DNA from: Streptosporangium becharense
GTDB lineage: Bacteria; Actinomycetota; Actinomycetes; Streptosporangiales; Streptosporangiaceae
Length of the DNA stretch: 64,000 nucleotides
Assembly: GCF_014204985.1 (NCBI RefSeq)
Contig: NZ_JACHMP010000001.1
Location: forward strand, 1,116,001 to 1,180,000
Direction: 5' to 3'
Shown: piece by piece, positions 34,709-42,647 of the stretch
Position numbering within the stretch: the stretch's first letter is position 1
Layout of the letters: every line of letters starts with the position of its first letter
The notes under the pieces: generated by a model
What the model was told of the DNA's origin: nothing
Databases searched by the model: none
Seen by the model: only the letters and a program-made list of their open reading frames with translations
Translations under genes and position numbers: made by a program

Positions 34709-36109
34709 ATGAGTAAGCGTGTTCCCCTGGCTGGGGATTTCGTCAACGGAGACGTCTCCTTCTGGTACCGCTCCCTCGGCATCCCTTCCCCCGGCACCCC
34801 TCTCCCCGGCGACCGCGACGCCGACGTCGTCATCGTCGGCGCCGGCTACACCGGCCTGTGGACCGCCTACTACCTCAAGAAGGCCGACCCCGGTCTGCGG
34901 GTCGTCGTCCTGGAGAAGGAGTTCGCAGGCTACGGCGCGTCGGGCCGCAACGGCGGCTGGCTGGTCGGCGAGCTCGCCGGCACCGCAGAGCGCTACGCGA
35001 AGACGCACGGCGTACCGGCCGCCAAGCGGCTCCAGCGGGTGATGTTCGAGTCGATCGACGAGGTCATCACCGTCGCCGAGGCCGAGGGCGTCGACGCCGA
35101 CATCGTCAAGGGCGGGGTCACCACGGTCGCCACCAACGCCGCCCAGGACCGCCGGCTGCGCGAGCTCCTGGCGCACGAACGCCACTGGGGCTGGACCGAG
35201 GAGGACGTGCGGCTGCTCGAACCGGCCGAACGGGAGAGCCGGCTGCGGGTCGCCGGCGCGGTCAGCGCGATCTGGAGCCCGCACTGCGCCAGGATCCAGC
35301 CCGCCAAGCTGGCCGTCGGCCTGGCGAAGGTCGTGCGCGACCTGGGAGTGGAGATCTTCGAGCGGACCCCGGTCACCGAGATCGTCCCGCACGAGGCCCG
35401 CACCCCGCACGGGACGGTCCGCGCCGACTACGTCATCCGCGCGACCGAGGGCTTCACCGCCGAGCTGAAGCAGTACCACCGGGCGTGGCTGCCGATGAAC
35501 AGTTCGATGATCGTCACCGAGCCGCTGGGCGACCTGTGGGACGAGATCGGCTGGGAGAACTGCGAACTCCTCGGCGACATGGCCCACTACTACATGTACG
35601 CCCAGCGCACCGCCGACGGCCGCATCGCGTTCGGCGGGCGCGGCAAACCCTACCTGTACGGCTCGCGCGTCGACGACCGTGGGCACACCCACTCCTGGAC
35701 CATCGAGGCGCTCTGGGAGCTGCTGACCGGGATGTTCCCCGCGGTACGGGCGTCGAAGGTGGCGCACGCGTGGTCCGGTGTGCTCGGCGTGCCGCGCGAC
35801 TGGTGCTCCACCGTCCACCTGGACCACGCGACCGGGATCGGCTGGGCGGGCGGCTACACCGGGCACGGGGTGACCACGACCAACCTCGCCGGCCGTACGC
35901 TGCGCGACCTGATCCTGCGCCACGACACCGAGCTGGTGTCACTGCCCTGGGTGGGCCGCCGGGTGCGGGGCTGGGAGGTGGAGCCGCTGCGCTGGATCGG
36001 TGTGCACACCATGTACGACCTGTACCGCCGGGCCGACGCCCGGGAGAAGGCCGGACTCGGCCGGACCTCCGTATTGGCCCGCGTCGCCGACACCATCACC
36101 GGACGTTGA
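34709..36109 (+). CDS. FAD-dependent oxidoreductase (DAO family, gamma-glutamylputrescine oxidase-like)
   Basis: A 466-residue DAO-family flavoprotein. The dinucleotide motif GAGYTG is at 44-49, followed by the flavin segment EFAGYGASGRNGGWLVGE. The C-terminal GYTGHGVTTTNLAGRTL closes the FAD site. The group includes PuuB/OrdL-type amine oxidases and glycine-oxidase relatives. The ATG at 34709 follows AGGATATGAGG; the open frame extends 50 codons further upstream but without a credible ribosome site. It is followed at 40 bases by a YtcJ-like amidohydrolase gene, so both may degrade an N-containing compound. Substrate unknown. Confidence 0.87.
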   Translation: MSKRVPLAGDFVNGDVSFWYRSLGIPSPGTPLPGDRDADVVIVGAGYTGLWTAYYLKKADPGLRVVVLEKEFAGYGASGRNGGWLVGELAGTAERYAKTHGVPAAKRLQRVMFESIDEVITVAEAEGVDADIVKGGVTTVATNAAQDRRLRELLAHERHWGWTEEDVRLLEPAERESRLRVAGAVSAIWSPHCARIQPAKLAVGLAKVVRDLGVEIFERTPVTEIVPHEARTPHGTVRADYVIRATEGFTAELKQYHRAWLPMNSSMIVTEPLGDLWDEIGWENCELLGDMAHYYMYAQRTADGRIAFGGRGKPYLYGSRVDDRGHTHSWTIEALWELLTGMFPAVRASKVAHAWSGVLGVPRDWCSTVHLDHATGIGWAGGYTGHGVTTTNLAGRTLRDLILRHDTELVSLPWVGRRVRGWEVEPLRWIGVHTMYDLYRRADAREKAGLGRTSVLARVADTITGR

Positions 36110-36149
36110 GGAGAGACATGACCCATCGGCACCAGAGGATGATGCAGCA

Positions 36150-37763
36150 GTGAGTGACCTTGTCTTCCGCGGCGGCCGCGTCTTCCTCGCCGCCGGCGCC
36201 TTCGCCGAGGCGGTGCTGGTCCGCGGCGGCCGGATCGCCGCGGTCGGCTCCGAGGCCGACGTCTCCCGGCTGGCCTCCGCCGGCCACGAGACCGTCGACC
36301 TCGGCGGCGGCCTGCTGACCCCCGGCTTCACCGACGCGCACATCCACCCGGTCCAGGCGGGCCTGGAGCGGGCCAAGTGCGACCTGGCCGAGGAGTACGG
36401 GCTCGACGAATACGTCGCACGGATCGCCGCCTACGCGGAGGCCAACCCCGGCCACGAGTGGATCGACGGCGGCGGCTGGGACATGGCGGCCTTCCCCGGC
36501 GGCCTGCCGCACCGCTCACAGCTCGACTTCCTCGACCGCCCGGTCTACCTCATCCAGCGCGACCACCACGCCGCCTGGGTCAACACCCGGGCACTGGAAC
36601 TGGCCGGGATCACCCGCGACACGCCCGACCCGGCCGACGGGCGGATCGAGCGCGACCCCGACGGCACACCGAGCGGCGTGCTGCACGAAGGCGCGATGGA
36701 CCTGGTGGGGCTGCTCACCCCACGTCCCACCGCGCGGGACATGCACGACGCGCTGCTCGAAGCGCAGAGCTACCTGTTCTCCAAGGGCATCACCGGCTGG
36801 CAGGACGCCATCGTCGGCTCCTACGCGGGCTCCGACGACCAGCTGCCCACCTACGTCTCGGCCGCGGCGTCCGGCGCGCTCAAGGCCCGGGTGGTGGGAG
36901 CGCTGTGGTGGGACCGCACGCGCGGCGCCGAGCAGATCCCCGAACTGGTGGAGCGGCGCGCGTCGGCCGCGGGCCTGGAGAGGTTCCGCGCCACCTCCAT
37001 CAAGATCATGCAGGACGGCATCGCGGAGAACTTCACCGCCGCCGTGATCGAGCCCTACTGCCGCTGCGGCGGCACCGGCCTGTCGTACGTGGACCCGGAG
37101 CTGCTCAAGGGCTACGTCGCCGAGCTGGACCGGCACGGCTTCCAGGTGCACTTCCACGCGATCGGCGAGCGGGCCGTCCGCGAGGCGCTGGACAGCTTCG
37201 AGGGCAGCGACCCGGCCAACCGCCACCACATCGCGCACCTGCAGATCATCGAGCCGTCCGACGTGCCGCGCTTCGCCCGGCTCGGCGTGACCGCGAACCT
37301 GCAACCGCTGTGGGCCACCCACCACGCCCAGATGGACGAGCTGACCATCCCGTTCCTGGGCGAGGAGCGGTCGTCGTGGCAGTACCCGTTCGCCGACCTG
37401 CAGCGCGCCGGAGCCCGCTTCTGCGCCGGCAGCGACTGGCCGGTCTCCAACGCCGACCCGATCCAGGGCATGCACGTGGCGGTCAACCGCACCGAACCCG
37501 GCGGCTCGGTGCACGCCGGCTACCCGACGGCGCAGACCCCGTTCCTGCCCGGCCAGCGGCTCGACCTGGCCACCGCGCTGACCGCCTACACCGCGGGCTC
37601 GGCCTGGATCAACCACGACGACGAGGCCGGGAGCATCACCCCCGGCAACCGCGCCGACCTGGTCGTCCTGGACCGCGACCCGTTCACCGAGCCCCAGGCC
37701 GACATCTGGCGGACGGAAGTGGCCATGACCTTCGTCGGCGGCGAGCAGGTCTACCGGCGCTGA
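36150..37763 (+). CDS. YtcJ-like amidohydrolase (Amidohydro_3 family)
   Basis: A 537-residue metal-dependent amidohydrolase. The N-terminal beta-sandwich is followed by the first metal motif TDAHIHP (H64, H66); VHFHAIGERAV and the final aspartate in AGSDWPVSNADP complete the site. The C-terminus returns to the sandwich (GSITPGNRADLVVLDRDPF). A CRCGG pair (EPYCRCGGTG) is unusual but not diagnostic. The GTG at 36150 follows AGAGGA. YtcJ proteins act on varied amides and cyclic amides. It probably shares a transcript with the preceding oxidase gene. Confidence 0.88.
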   Translation: MSDLVFRGGRVFLAAGAFAEAVLVRGGRIAAVGSEADVSRLASAGHETVDLGGGLLTPGFTDAHIHPVQAGLERAKCDLAEEYGLDEYVARIAAYAEANPGHEWIDGGGWDMAAFPGGLPHRSQLDFLDRPVYLIQRDHHAAWVNTRALELAGITRDTPDPADGRIERDPDGTPSGVLHEGAMDLVGLLTPRPTARDMHDALLEAQSYLFSKGITGWQDAIVGSYAGSDDQLPTYVSAAASGALKARVVGALWWDRTRGAEQIPELVERRASAAGLERFRATSIKIMQDGIAENFTAAVIEPYCRCGGTGLSYVDPELLKGYVAELDRHGFQVHFHAIGERAVREALDSFEGSDPANRHHIAHLQIIEPSDVPRFARLGVTANLQPLWATHHAQMDELTIPFLGEERSSWQYPFADLQRAGARFCAGSDWPVSNADPIQGMHVAVNRTEPGGSVHAGYPTAQTPFLPGQRLDLATALTAYTAGSAWINHDDEAGSITPGNRADLVVLDRDPFTEPQADIWRTEVAMTFVGGEQVYRR

Positions 37764-37780
37764 CCCGGCGTCTCCTCCCG

Positions 37781-37800
37781 CCGGCCCTCCGGGGGGCCGG
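37781..37800 (+). terminator. Hairpin after the amidohydrolase gene
   Basis: CCGGCCC-tccggg-GGGCCGG, a 7-bp stem 17 bases after the stop codon. Confidence 0.45.
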
Positions 37801-37855
37801 GCCGCGTCCCGTCCCCCGGAGGGACCCGCTACCGTGCGGGAAAGGCCTGCCGAAA

Positions 37856-37879
37856 CCCCCGCCCCGCACGGGGCGGGGG
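37856..37879 (+). promoter_or_regulatory. GC hairpin just upstream of the MBL-fold gene
   Basis: CCCCCGCCCCG, ca, CGGGGCGGGGG: an 11-bp stem ending about 10 bases before the GGGGAGGA ribosome site. It could be a second terminator or a leader structure affecting translation. Confidence 0.45.
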
Positions 37880-37899
37880 CCGTCTCCGGGGAGGACACC

Positions 37900-38715
37900 G
37901 TGAACGATCTGCCCATCTGCGTGACCTGCGGGGTCCAGTACGGCGGGCCGCGGGAGAACTGCCCGATCTGCGAGGACGAACGGCAGTACGTGGGCTGGGA
38001 GGGCCAGCGGTGGACCTCCCTGAACGAACTGCGCCGCTCCGGGCACCGGCCGAAGGTCGCCGAGGAGGGCGACGGGGTGGTCGGGATCGGCGCCGACCCC
38101 GCCACGGCCATCGGGCAGCGGGCACTGCTGGTGCGCACCCCCGCCGGGAACGTGCTCTGGGACATGGTGACCCACCTGGACGACGACACGATCAGGCAGG
38201 TGGAGGAGCTCGGCGGCATCGACGCCATCGCGATCAGCCACCCGCACTTCTACGGCTCCATGGTCGAGTGGGCCCACGCGTTCGACGCGCCGGTGTACGT
38301 CCACGCGGCCGACCGCGCGTGGGTGGCCCGCCCCGACGAGTCGGTGGTCTTCTGGGAGGGCGACACACTGGAGATCCGTGAGGGGCTGACCCTGGTCAAC
38401 GCGGGCGTGCACTTCGACGGCGGCCAGGTGCTGCACTGGCGTGACGGCGAGGAGGGACGCGGCGCGCTGTTCTCCGGCGACATCGTCCACGTGGTGGGCG
38501 ACCGGCGCTGGGTGAGCTTCATGTACAGCTACCCCAACCTCATCCCCGAGCGTCCCGGGACGATCCGCCGTGCCCTGTCGCTGCTGGAGCCGTACGCCTT
38601 CGAGCGCGTCTACGGCGCCTGGTGGGGGCGGGTCGTGCACACCGACGGCGCCGAGGCCGTCCGCCGCTCCGCCGACCGCTACCTGCGCTTCGCCCTGGAC
38701 GACGCCGAGAAGTGA
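37900..38715 (+). CDS. MBL-fold protein with N-terminal zinc-ribbon and atypical metal motif
   Basis: A 271-residue protein. Residues 1-25 hold two CxxC pairs (ICVTCG, NCPICE) like a small zinc ribbon. The rest is a metallo-beta-lactamase fold, but the canonical HxHxDH reads SHPHFYGSMVEW, so the Asp and third His are replaced; a later aspartate (FSGDIVHVV) remains. Related proteins with this HPHFY motif exist in bacteria and plants, so the change is a subfamily trait rather than decay. The GTG at 37900 follows GGGGAGGA. Function unknown; hydrolysis may use fewer metals or be lost. Confidence 0.8.
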   Translation: MNDLPICVTCGVQYGGPRENCPICEDERQYVGWEGQRWTSLNELRRSGHRPKVAEEGDGVVGIGADPATAIGQRALLVRTPAGNVLWDMVTHLDDDTIRQVEELGGIDAIAISHPHFYGSMVEWAHAFDAPVYVHAADRAWVARPDESVVFWEGDTLEIREGLTLVNAGVHFDGGQVLHWRDGEEGRGALFSGDIVHVVGDRRWVSFMYSYPNLIPERPGTIRRALSLLEPYAFERVYGAWWGRVVHTDGAEAVRRSADRYLRFALDDAEK

Positions 38716-38772
38716 AGGCACCGGCTCCCGGGACGGACGGCACCTGACCGGCGGGGTCCGGGGACCCTGCGC

Positions 38773-40164
38773 TCAGCGGGCGAGCTCGGCGTCCAGGAAG
38801 GAGCGGAACTCCCTGACCTGGACGGTCGTGCCGTACGGGTCGAGGCGGCCGGCGAACCTCCGGATGCGTCCGACCAGGCGGGGCGAGGTCAGCGACCTGG
38901 CCATCGGGACCGCGGCCCGCGCCGAGTCGACGGCCCGCTCCAGCTCTCCGAGACCCAGGTACGCCTCGGCGGCGCTCACCCGGCTGAGCTGAGCCGACCG
39001 GGTGCGACGCTCGTCGTACTCACGCAGCACAGCCTCCGCACAGGCGACACCTCGTGAGTGCTCGCCGATGAGCGACCAGCAGATACCCGCCTCCGCGACG
39101 GGCTCCGTCGACTCGAACCAGGCAACCCAGGTCGGATCCCGATCGGTGGTGCCCTGGGTGTGCAACCGCTCGACCTCGGCGAGCAACCGCTCGACTCGTC
39201 TGGCACCGTGACGGTCAGCGGTGTCGCTCATGCTCACCTGAAGGGCCGTCGCCCAGGCTTCCCTGCTCAGCAGCTCGGCCATGACGCGCGGCGGCGCCTG
39301 GGCCCGGCGGGCCGAATCGACGGCGGCTCGGGCCAGCCGCACCGCCCAGGCGGGCTGCTCCAGGTAGATCGACTGGACCGTCATCGTCGTCAGGACCCAG
39401 GCGCCGGTCAACGGGTCGTCACCGGCCTTCGCCAGTGTGAGCGCCTGCCCGAAGTAGTGCTGGGCCTGGCCGTGGCGTCCCAGGTCGAAGGCGGTCCAGC
39501 CCGCCTGAAGGGTCATCCCGGCCGCCGCCGTCATCAGCGCGGCCCCGACCTCGTCGTCGTAACGGCCGCGCAGCATCGGAGCCACCGTGCTGTGCAGGTA
39601 GTCCACCACGGCGGGGCGGATCATTCCCGCTCCGAACCGGTGGTCCATCTGCCCGAAAGCCTCTCGTGCCTCGATGATCCGCCGGACGTCGGAGAGCCCG
39701 ACCGCAGGCCCGGATCCCTGATACGCCCTCGACGTGACCGGCGCACCGTAGCTCCACTCCGCCAGCCACCCGCCCAGCGCCGCCGGGACGAACGGCAGCG
39801 CGGCCAGCACCCGGCGCCGATCCGGATCCACATCGCACCTCCACAGTCGCCCGGCCGCCTCGACCGTAGCCGCGAGCGACAGGTCGCTGAAGTCCGGCAC
39901 CAGCCAGGCTTCCGTATCGACCGGCTGCCCGCCCTCGATCCACCGTTCGACCTCGGCCGGGTCCACCCCGAACACCTGGGCCATCCGTGCCCGGTACACC
40001 GGCCGGATCTCCTGCCGCCCCCGCTCCCAGCGGCTCCACGTCGTCGGCGACACCCACAGCGCCTCCGCCATGGCGTCCTGGCTCAGGCCCAGTCGCCTGC
40101 GGGCCCGCGCCAGCTCCGGACGCCCTTCGTCCCGTCCCGTCCCGCCCACACCCACCTCGATCAC
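38773..40164 (-). CDS. XRE-family transcriptional regulator with TPR-like C-terminal region
   Basis: A 463-residue regulator. Residues ~15-70 are a Cro/CI helix-turn-helix (LARARRRLGLSQDAMAEALWVSPTTWSRWERGRQ). The remaining ~390 residues are helical, with TPR-like repeats (GWTAFDLGRHGQAQHYFGQALTLAKAGDD, AEAYLGLGELERAVDSARAAV). Large XRE-TPR proteins are numerous in streptomycete-type actinobacteria, often next to a small HATPase gene, as here in divergent orientation. The start is a GTG at 40164. The signal sensed is unknown. Confidence 0.88.
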   Translation of the reverse strand: MIEVGVGGTGRDEGRPELARARRRLGLSQDAMAEALWVSPTTWSRWERGRQEIRPVYRARMAQVFGVDPAEVERWIEGGQPVDTEAWLVPDFSDLSLAATVEAAGRLWRCDVDPDRRRVLAALPFVPAALGGWLAEWSYGAPVTSRAYQGSGPAVGLSDVRRIIEAREAFGQMDHRFGAGMIRPAVVDYLHSTVAPMLRGRYDDEVGAALMTAAAGMTLQAGWTAFDLGRHGQAQHYFGQALTLAKAGDDPLTGAWVLTTMTVQSIYLEQPAWAVRLARAAVDSARRAQAPPRVMAELLSREAWATALQVSMSDTADRHGARRVERLLAEVERLHTQGTTDRDPTWVAWFESTEPVAEAGICWSLIGEHSRGVACAEAVLREYDERRTRSAQLSRVSAAEAYLGLGELERAVDSARAAVPMARSLTSPRLVGRIRRFAGRLDPYGTTVQVREFRSFLDAELAR

Positions 40165-40430
40165 TTTAGGTCACATATCAGCTACCTATTGTCATCACAT
40201 CCGCCCCCGCGCGTCGACCGGCGGCGGGAACGACCGGAAAACGACCACCGGTCGCGACGGCCCACGAGGCGAACGGCGACGGCCCTCCCCCACGCCGGCT
40301 CGCGGGACGATCCCCTACGCCCACACCCGGCCCTGCCCTCCTGCCCGCCCGATGGCGTCTCCTGCTGGTCGCAGCCATCACGAACGCCCCGGCGGCCACC
40401 CGCACCGCCACGAGCAAGGGAAGTGCCCAC

Positions 40431-41102
40431 ATGCGACCGGCCCCCGACGCCCCGGCGAACCCACCCGGCCCCCACGCCGAACACCCGACCGATGCGCGCA
40501 CCGGGCACCCGGGCGGCACCCACGCCGGGCACCCGTCCGGTGCCCGCCCCGCACGCCCACTCCTTCCCGGCGGGAAGGCCGCCCCCGGGACTCCGGCGGA
40601 GGCCCGTCCCGGCGCCGCCGGCGTGTCGGTGACGGCCCTGCACCCCGGCTCGGCGTCGCGCCGGGCCCGCGCCGTCGTACGCGAGGTGCTCCGGGCGGCG
40701 GGTGTCTCCCCCGACGACGTCGCCGACGCCGAGACGGCCGCGGCCGAGCTCGCCGCCAACTGCGAGCGGCACGCCCACCCACCGTACGAGCTCCGCCTGC
40801 TGCGCCTCGCCGGGGTTCCCGTGTGGTGCGAACTCCTCGACGGCGATCCCGACCTGGGCTGGATTCCCGCCCTCCTCGGCCGCTCCCGGCCACCGGCCGC
40901 CCCGGACCCGCTCGCCGAGAGCGGCCGGGGCCTGGTCCTGGTGCGCGAGCTCTCCCTGGGCCACTGCCGCGCCTACCTCACGACGGCCTCCACCGGGGCA
41001 CCGGCCAAGGCCGTCGCTTTCGCCCTCCCCACCCGCTCGGGCACCCGGCTGACCGGCCCACCCCGACCGGACCCCGACCACCGGCCCCGCCTCCGCCCGT
41101 GA
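40431..41102 (+). CDS. HATPase (RsbW/SpoIIAB-like) ATP-binding protein
   Basis: A 223-residue protein with a ~65-residue Pro/His/Ala-rich N-terminal leader, then a GHKL ATPase domain. The N-box is AAAELAANCERHA and the G-box ESGRGLVLVREL. Such domains act as anti-sigma or serine-kinase modules in actinobacteria. The ATG at 40431 has an AAGGGAAG site; internal starts after the disordered leader cannot be excluded. It is divergent from the XRE-TPR gene, the common pairing, and is followed by the NADAR gene. Confidence 0.84.
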   Translation: MRPAPDAPANPPGPHAEHPTDARTGHPGGTHAGHPSGARPARPLLPGGKAAPGTPAEARPGAAGVSVTALHPGSASRRARAVVREVLRAAGVSPDDVADAETAAAELAANCERHAHPPYELRLLRLAGVPVWCELLDGDPDLGWIPALLGRSRPPAAPDPLAESGRGLVLVRELSLGHCRAYLTTASTGAPAKAVAFALPTRSGTRLTGPPRPDPDHRPRLRP

Positions 41103-41166
41103 CCGGGAAGGTTCGCCGGGCCGTCGGCGGAGTGCGGGCTGAACCCGGACCGGGAAATCATTTGCG

Positions 41167-41196
41167 ATCGCACGACGGCGCCTGGCAGCGTGCGAT
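41167..41196 (+). promoter_or_regulatory. Inverted repeat upstream of the NADAR gene
   Basis: ATCGCACG (41167-41174) and CGTGCGAT (41189-41196) are perfect 8-bp arms with a 14-base spacer in the 119-base gap before the NADAR start. An operator or leader hairpin. Confidence 0.35.
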
Positions 41197-41221
41197 TCCC
41201 ACGACTGCCGCGAGGGTCCAG

Positions 41222-41695
41222 ATGACGATCTACTTTTATGGTGCCGACGAAGCCCCCTATGGCTGCTTCTCCAATTTCTCCGCCCACGGTGTGAACCTCG
41301 ACGGGCACTGGTGGCCGACCACGGAGCACTACTTCCAGGCACAGAAGTTCCCCGGTACCCGACATGCCGTCCTCATCCGTCAGGCCCGCACCCCGCTGCG
41401 CGCCGCGGAACTGGGCCGTGACCGGTCCCGCCCGTTGCGGCGTGACTGGGAGCGGGTGAAAGACGATGTGATGCGCCGTGCCGTGGCGGCCAAGTTCCGC
41501 GCGCACGCCGACATCCGCGAGATCCTGCTGTCCACCGGGGACGAGGAGATCGTCGAGGACACGACGTCCGACCACTATTGGGGCCGCGGCAGAACGGGGA
41601 CCGGGAAGAACATGCTCGGCCGGATCCTGATGCGCACCCGCGGCCGGCTCCGCGCCGGCCCCGACGGGGCACCTGACCGCGGGCCCCGACGGTGA
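41222..41695 (+). CDS. NADAR-family protein (YbiA-like N-glycosidase / ADP-ribose hydrolase fold)
   Basis: A 157-residue NADAR protein. It has the family residues in order: FSNFSAHGVNLDG, WPTTEHYFQAQKF, ARTPLRAAELGRDR, RRAVAAKFRAH, and the C-terminal DHYWGRGRTGTGKNMLGRILM. Known members cleave N-glycosidic bonds in riboflavin intermediates (YbiA) or remove ADP-ribose from nucleobases, some as antitoxins. No toxin-like partner gene is adjacent. The ATG at 41222 follows GAGGG. It has a strong terminator downstream. Confidence 0.9.
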   Translation: MTIYFYGADEAPYGCFSNFSAHGVNLDGHWWPTTEHYFQAQKFPGTRHAVLIRQARTPLRAAELGRDRSRPLRRDWERVKDDVMRRAVAAKFRAHADIREILLSTGDEEIVEDTTSDHYWGRGRTGTGKNMLGRILMRTRGRLRAGPDGAPDRGPRR

Positions 41696-41739
41696 ACCGA
41701 GCGGCGGCGGGCACACGCGGCACGACCGCCGCATGCGAA

Positions 41740-41767
41740 AGACCCCCGCGGCATCCCGCGGGGGTCT
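41740..41767. terminator. Bidirectional terminator between the NADAR and RbpA-like genes
   Basis: AGACCCCCGCG, loop gcatcc, CGCGGGGGTCT: an 11-bp stem with A-rich DNA on the left side. It serves the plus-strand NADAR gene and the minus-strand RbpA-like gene. Confidence 0.75.
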
Positions 41768-41857
41768 CATGAAGCGTGCGGCCACCGGTGTGACGGTGTC
41801 CGCGGTGCCGTACAGGCGCGACCGGCGAGGCGGTGCGTGCCCGGACGGCGGGCGGTG

Positions 41858-42205
41858 CTAGTAGATCGGGCGAGAGGAGGAGCGCAGCCGCTCCAGCGCC
41901 TCGGCCAGGATCTGGGCGCCGTCCTTGTCGCTGCGCCGCTCCTTGACGTACGCGAGGTGCGTCTTGTAAGGCTCGTTGCGCGGCGGCGCGGGCGGGTTGG
42001 CCTCATCCTGACCGGCCGGGAGGCCGCACCGGGGGCAGTCCCAGAACTCGGGAACGGCCGCGTCGCTGGCGAAGCTGGGACGCGTCACATGCATGTTGGC
42101 GCACCAGAAGGGGACCCGCACGCGGGGAGCCGCCTCGCCGCGCTCCGCCTCCCCCATCGGGCCGGCACCGACACGGCTGCCACGGATCGCGTTGCCACTA
42201 CCCAC
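41858..42205 (-). CDS. RbpA-family RNA polymerase-binding protein
   Basis: A 115-residue protein of the RbpA family, which binds RNA polymerase and the principal sigma factor to stabilise open complexes. The N-terminal core NAIRGSRVGAGPMGEAERGE is followed by a zinc site with C35, H39, C57 and C60, the same spacing as RbpA of Streptomyces. The C-terminal helix is YVKERRSDKDGAQILAEALERL. The residue before H39 is Met (CANMH). The GTG at 42205 follows GAGGAG. It lies 78 bases after secG, with a small hairpin between. Whether it is the main RbpA or a paralogue cannot be told from this window. Confidence 0.88.
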   Translation of the reverse strand: MGSGNAIRGSRVGAGPMGEAERGEAAPRVRVPFWCANMHVTRPSFASDAAVPEFWDCPRCGLPAGQDEANPPAPPRNEPYKTHLAYVKERRSDKDGAQILAEALERLRSSSRPIY

Positions 42206-42226
42206 GGATGAACTCCTCGCTCGATG

Positions 42227-42250
42227 GCCCCGCCGCTTGAGATGCGGGGC
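42227..42250 (-). promoter_or_regulatory. Hairpin between secG and the RbpA-like gene
   Basis: GCCCCGC (42227-42233) pairs with GCGGGGC (42244-42250) around a 10-base loop. It could reduce read-through from secG. Confidence 0.35.
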
Positions 42251-42283
42251 ACTGAACCACTGTCACGCCTGTCTGAGCCCAGG

Positions 42284-42514
42284 TCAGGGCTTCAGGAGCA
42301 GGCCAAGCGCGATGATGCACACGAACCAGACCACACCGGTGATAATGGTGAGCCTGTCGAGGTTGCGCTCGACCACCGAGGACCCTCCGAACGACGACGA
42401 GAAACCGCCACCGAACAGATCCGAAAGGCCGCCGCCCTTGCCCTTGTGGAGCAGGACGAGCAGCACCATCAGCGAGCTCGACAGGATGAGGGCGATGGAG
42501 ATTCCGATTGTCAC
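42284..42514 (-). CDS. secG: SecG, preprotein translocase subunit
   Basis: A 76-residue protein with two membrane helices (IGISIALILSSSLMVLLVLL and LTIITGVVWFVCIIALGLLL) joined by the glycine-rich loop GKGGGLSDLFGGGFSSSFGGSS typical of SecG. It assists protein export with SecYE. The GTG at 42514 is chosen because the upstream frame (26 more codons) is not SecG-like. A strong promoter (TTGACA/TAGAGC) lies about 90 bases upstream, so it is read separately from tpiA. Confidence 0.93.
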   Translation of the reverse strand: MTIGISIALILSSSLMVLLVLLHKGKGGGLSDLFGGGFSSSFGGSSVVERNLDRLTIITGVVWFVCIIALGLLLKP

Positions 42515-42569
42515 CGTTGACCTGTTCCCTATGTGCGCGTGACCCGCGTCCGGGCACGACCCTTGTGTG

Positions 42570-42582
42570 ACGCCTGAGGCGT
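42570..42582 (-). promoter_or_regulatory. Palindrome in the secG leader
   Basis: ACGCCT-g-AGGCGT, just downstream of the secG promoter start point. Could be a regulator site or a small RNA hairpin. Confidence 0.3.
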
Positions 42583-42596
42583 GACGATTCAAACCT

Positions 42597-42624
42597 GCTC
42601 TAAGAGGGTATGACCTGCTGTCAA
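42597..42624 (-). promoter_or_regulatory. Promoter of secG
   Basis: Minus-strand -35 TTGACA (42624-42619), a 16-base spacer, -10 TAGAGC (42602-42597). The best housekeeping-like -35 in the window. Confidence 0.6.
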
Positions 42625-42647
42625 GTCACACCCCCCGAATGGCTCAG

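Noticed and set aside
40070-41221. Upstream extension of the NADAR frame to a 541-codon protein
   Set aside because: The added part is antisense/out-of-frame sequence of the regulator and HATPase genes with Arg/Pro-rich composition; the ATG at 41222 with GAGGG fits the family start.
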